Below, piece by piece: positions 5,737-7,665 of a stretch of DNA of 7,665 bases. The translations under genes were made by a program, and so were the position numbers. The DNA is taken from assembly GCA_002794515.1 (NCBI GenBank), contig PGTJ01000109.1:1-7665 (forward strand). The letters run 5' to 3'. Each line of letters starts with the position of its first letter. The stretch's first letter is position 1. A model generated the notes under the pieces. It was given only the letters and a program-made list of their open reading frames with translations, was not told the DNA's origin and ran no database searches. Source of the DNA: Phototrophicales bacterium (lineage in GTDB: Bacteria; Chloroflexota; Anaerolineae; Aggregatilineales; Phototrophicaceae).

Positions 5737-5815
5737 GGTCATGTTGACAAGGTTATTCATGAAATATTTAACAAATAACCCTTTGTTTTTGGGCATGAAT
5801 CGGTCAACATAGACC
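5737..5815. repeat. Interrupted inverted repeat in divergent intergenic region
   Basis: The left part reads GGTC (5737-5740), ATGTTGAC (5741-5748), a 6-base gap and ATTCATG (5755-5761). The right part mirrors it: CATGAAT (5794-5800), a 2-base gap, GTCAACAT (5803-5810), one base and GACC (5812-5815). That is 19 complementary bases in three blocks around a 32-base centre. A second overlapping pair, GGTTATT (5751-5757) and AATAACC (5774-5780), could form an alternative stem. TTGACA at 5744-5749 is a possible plus-strand -35 but lacks a well-spaced -10. The region lies between the FHA gene and the hydrolase, so it may hold their promoters and operator; otherwise I see nothing definite in it. Confidence 0.65.
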
Positions 5816-5849
5816 ATTATCTCGGTTTAATACCCAAAAAGAGTTGAAT

Positions 5850-6683
5850 ATGTATCCCATTTATGATTTTGGTGGTTCTGGCGACATTTTACACATCGCC
5901 TTGGCAAACGGTTTTCCGCCACAAACATATACCCCTTTGGTTGACCGATTCACAACCCAGTATCATGTGATGAATCTCATGCCCCGCGCATTGTGGGACG
6001 ATGAAACCCCACCCAACGAATTGATCAGTTGGAAAGATGGTTTGGCACAAGATTTGCAAAATGGCATCGTTCAGCATAATTGGCACAACATCATTGCCAT
6101 TGGGCATAGCTTTGGCGGGATTGCCACCTTGCTCACTGCCATTCAGCAACCATCGCGTTTTAAGGCGGTGATTTTGCTCGACCCCACCATCCTGCCCCGT
6201 CCATATATGAAAGCCTTGCAAATCAGCCGATTATTCGGCAGAAAAGCCAGCAGTGGTTTGGCAGAACGAGCAGAAAAACGCAAAACATCATTCGAGAGTT
6301 ATGATGTGGCATACGACTATTTTAAGGGCAAAAAATTATTCGCCGACTGGGATGAAATGGCATTTCGAGGATACATCCAAAGCCTAAGACCAACCGAAGA
6401 TGGTACGGTGACATTAGCATGGAAACGCGAGTGGGAGGCATATTATTTTCGCACGTTATATGCAGGCACATGGGGCGATTTGCCCAAATTACGCGGCAAA
6501 ATGCCCCTGCTGATGATTCGTGGCGAGACGAGCGACACCTTATTCGCGCCAGTCGCCCAACAAATTCGCAAAATTTTGCCCGATATGACCTATCATGAAA
6601 TTGCGGGGCATGGGCATTTATTCCCACAAAGCGCCCCGCATCAAACAGGTGATATTATCGAGGATTGGTTGAAGTCGCTGTAG
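5850..6683 (+). CDS. Alpha/beta hydrolase
   Basis: A 277-residue single-domain alpha/beta hydrolase. The nucleophile elbow is IGHSFGG with S87. A probable acid is D229 in IRGETSDTLF, and the histidine lies in AGHGHLFP (H256, less likely H254). The oxyanion-hole region corresponds to ALANGFPPQTY near residues 17-27. A lysine/arginine-rich cap segment (about 120-205) lies between strands, as in esterase and haloperoxidase-like members. No signal peptide is visible, so it is probably cytoplasmic; the substrate is unknown. I prefer ATG 5850 over the in-frame TTG at 5844, because AAAAAGAG ends at 5843, leaving 6 bases to the ATG but none to the TTG. Its last 29 bases overlap the 3' end of the opposite P-type ATPase gene. 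Confidence 0.92.
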   Translation: MYPIYDFGGSGDILHIALANGFPPQTYTPLVDRFTTQYHVMNLMPRALWDDETPPNELISWKDGLAQDLQNGIVQHNWHNIIAIGHSFGGIATLLTAIQQPSRFKAVILLDPTILPRPYMKALQISRLFGRKASSGLAERAEKRKTSFESYDVAYDYFKGKKLFADWDEMAFRGYIQSLRPTEDGTVTLAWKREWEAYYFRTLYAGTWGDLPKLRGKMPLLMIRGETSDTLFAPVAQQIRKILPDMTYHEIAGHGHLFPQSAPHQTGDIIEDWLKSL

Positions 6684-7665
6684 CACTTCGGTTTTTGCGC
6701 CAGCGCACATATTCGGGATAGAGCAATAACGAAATTAACCCGTTCAAAACCACGATGACTGTGCTACCTTCGTGTCCGAGTACACCGAGTGGCAAGGGCA
6801 ACGACACAAACAATGCACCGATGACCAACATCACAATCACCATCAGCGAAAAGGTGATATTTTGCCAAACAACACGGCGCGCCTTTTTGCTCAGGGCGAT
6901 AGCTTGGGCGATGAGTTCGAGTTTATCGCCCATCAACACCACATCTGCCGTCTCTAGCGCCACATCTGTCCCTGCGACACCCATAGCAATGCCAATCTCT
7001 GCCAACGCCAATGCAGGGGCATCATTCACACCATCACCGACCATCGCCACCGCGCCGACTTCTGCTTGTAATTGTTTGAGCGCGGTCACTTTATCTTCTG
7101 GCATCAAGCCCGCATGAACGCGGGTAATTCCCACCTGCGAGGCGATATGGTGTGCCACTTGCGGATTATCCCCTGTGAACATGGCGACTTCGATGCCCTT
7201 CGCCTTCAAATCGGCGACAACAGCTTTGGATTCGGGGCGTAATTGGTCTGCTAGGGCGATAATTCCCATCCAATCGCATCCGCTATCTTGACCAAATTCA
7301 CATGCACCACACCCTTCGCATTGACCTTCGCGGACAACACCAATCACTGTTTTGCCCTGTGCCTCAAGTTGGGCATGGATTTCAGCTAAATGCGGTGGCA
7401 TCGGCGCTAAATTAACTAAATAGGCGATGCTCCCCAATTTGACTTGTTTGCCATCGAGCTTCGATACAATCCCCTGCCCGGCTATTGCCTCGAATTCTTG
7501 CACATTTTCCAGCACCAAATTGCGCCGTTTGGCTTCTTCGACAATGGCTTTCGCCAGTGGATGCTCTGACCGACTTTCGACCGATGCGGCTACCGCGAGC
7601 AATTCATCATCTACCAACGAACAGCACGAATGCACATCGGTGACATCGGGTTTGCCAACGGTGAG
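6655..7665 (-). CDS. Heavy-metal P1B-type ATPase, C-terminal part
   Basis: The open frame enters at the right edge and gives 336 residues to TAA at 6657-6655. It begins LTVGKP, the residues right after the DKTGT phosphorylation site, so the N-terminal metal-binding and first membrane regions lie outside the window. Visible motifs in fragment numbering are SEHPLA (33-38, the P1B His-Pro signature), AGQG (62-65), TGDNP (164-168), GDGVNDAPAL (210-219), and two C-terminal helices (about 271-287 and 302-315) with GHEGST (297-302) between them and NGL (308-310) in the second. HEGST near the last helix resembles Zn/Cd/Co-type (P1B-2 or P1B-4) exporters rather than copper pumps; the exact metal is unsure. 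An unusual cysteine cluster sits at C116, C119, C122 and C130. The GTG at 7635 is not a real start, because the frame continues upstream. Confidence 0.95.
   Translation of the reverse strand, partial: LTVGKPDVTDVHSCCSLVDDELLAVAASVESRSEHPLAKAIVEEAKRRNLVLENVQEFEAIAGQGIVSKLDGKQVKLGSIAYLVNLAPMPPHLAEIHAQLEAQGKTVIGVVREGQCEGCGACEFGQDSGCDWMGIIALADQLRPESKAVVADLKAKGIEVAMFTGDNPQVAHHIASQVGITRVHAGLMPEDKVTALKQLQAEVGAVAMVGDGVNDAPALALAEIGIAMGVAGTDVALETADVVLMGDKLELIAQAIALSKKARRVVWQNITFSLMVIVMLVIGALFVSLPLPLGVLGHEGSTVIVVLNGLISLLLYPEYVRWRKNRSATATSTNPR

Noticed and set aside
6755..7117. 120-codon plus-strand ORF antisense to the ATPase
   Set aside because: The opposite strand encodes conserved P-type ATPase motifs across the whole stretch; the antisense product is low-complexity Ser/Thr/Ala with no family features.
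7633..7635. GTG as the start of a 326-residue ATPase fragment
   Set aside because: The frame continues upstream to the edge with LTVGKP, so the gene is cut by the window and not truncated.

Overview
The window is gene-dense bacterial DNA of roughly balanced GC content. It carries ten protein-coding genes or gene parts and several well-defined regulatory regions. Protein style points to a free-living bacterium, possibly Chloroflexota/Anaerolineae: a zinc-ribbon plus FHA protein, a short STAS-like protein, a persulfide dioxygenase-rhodanese fusion and a DUF554 membrane protein. This assignment rests on general resemblance and is weak. No tRNA, rRNA, CRISPR array, insertion sequence or phage gene was seen.

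Left block (1-2700, all minus strand). A short gene for a 25-residue peptide (2520-2597) has a near-consensus promoter and a perfect Shine-Dalgarno sequence. It precedes a kinase-fold phosphotransferase of the APH/homoserine-kinase-II type (1340-2347) and a GNAT acetyltransferase (833-1324), and the unit ends at a clear intrinsic terminator (767-801). Next comes a DUF554 membrane protein (1-719) that runs off the left edge. The 172-nt spacer between the small ORF and the phosphotransferase holds three copies of a CAACGTT-centred element that can pair in two mutually exclusive ways. One pairing covers part of the phosphotransferase ribosome-binding site. This resembles leader-peptide (translational attenuation) control and is the most interesting part of the window. 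Two abutting perfect palindromes cover the promoter of this unit.

Middle block (2811-4568, plus strand). A single-domain rhodanese and a CstB-like three-domain protein (ETHE1-type metallo-beta-lactamase fold, degenerate rhodanese, active rhodanese) form a tight two-gene operon for persulfide/sulfide oxidation. It diverges from the small-ORF unit.

Right block (4569-7665). A STAS-like protein (4704-5120, plus) converges on a zinc-ribbon/FHA protein (5122-5685, minus) with one base between their stops. A 164-base intergenic region with a large interrupted inverted repeat separates the FHA gene from a divergent alpha/beta hydrolase (5850-6683, plus). The hydrolase overlaps tail-to-tail by 29 bases with the 3' part of a heavy-metal P1B-type ATPase (6655-7665, minus), whose N-terminal half lies beyond the right edge. 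The ATPase has an unusual cysteine cluster in its ATP-binding domain.
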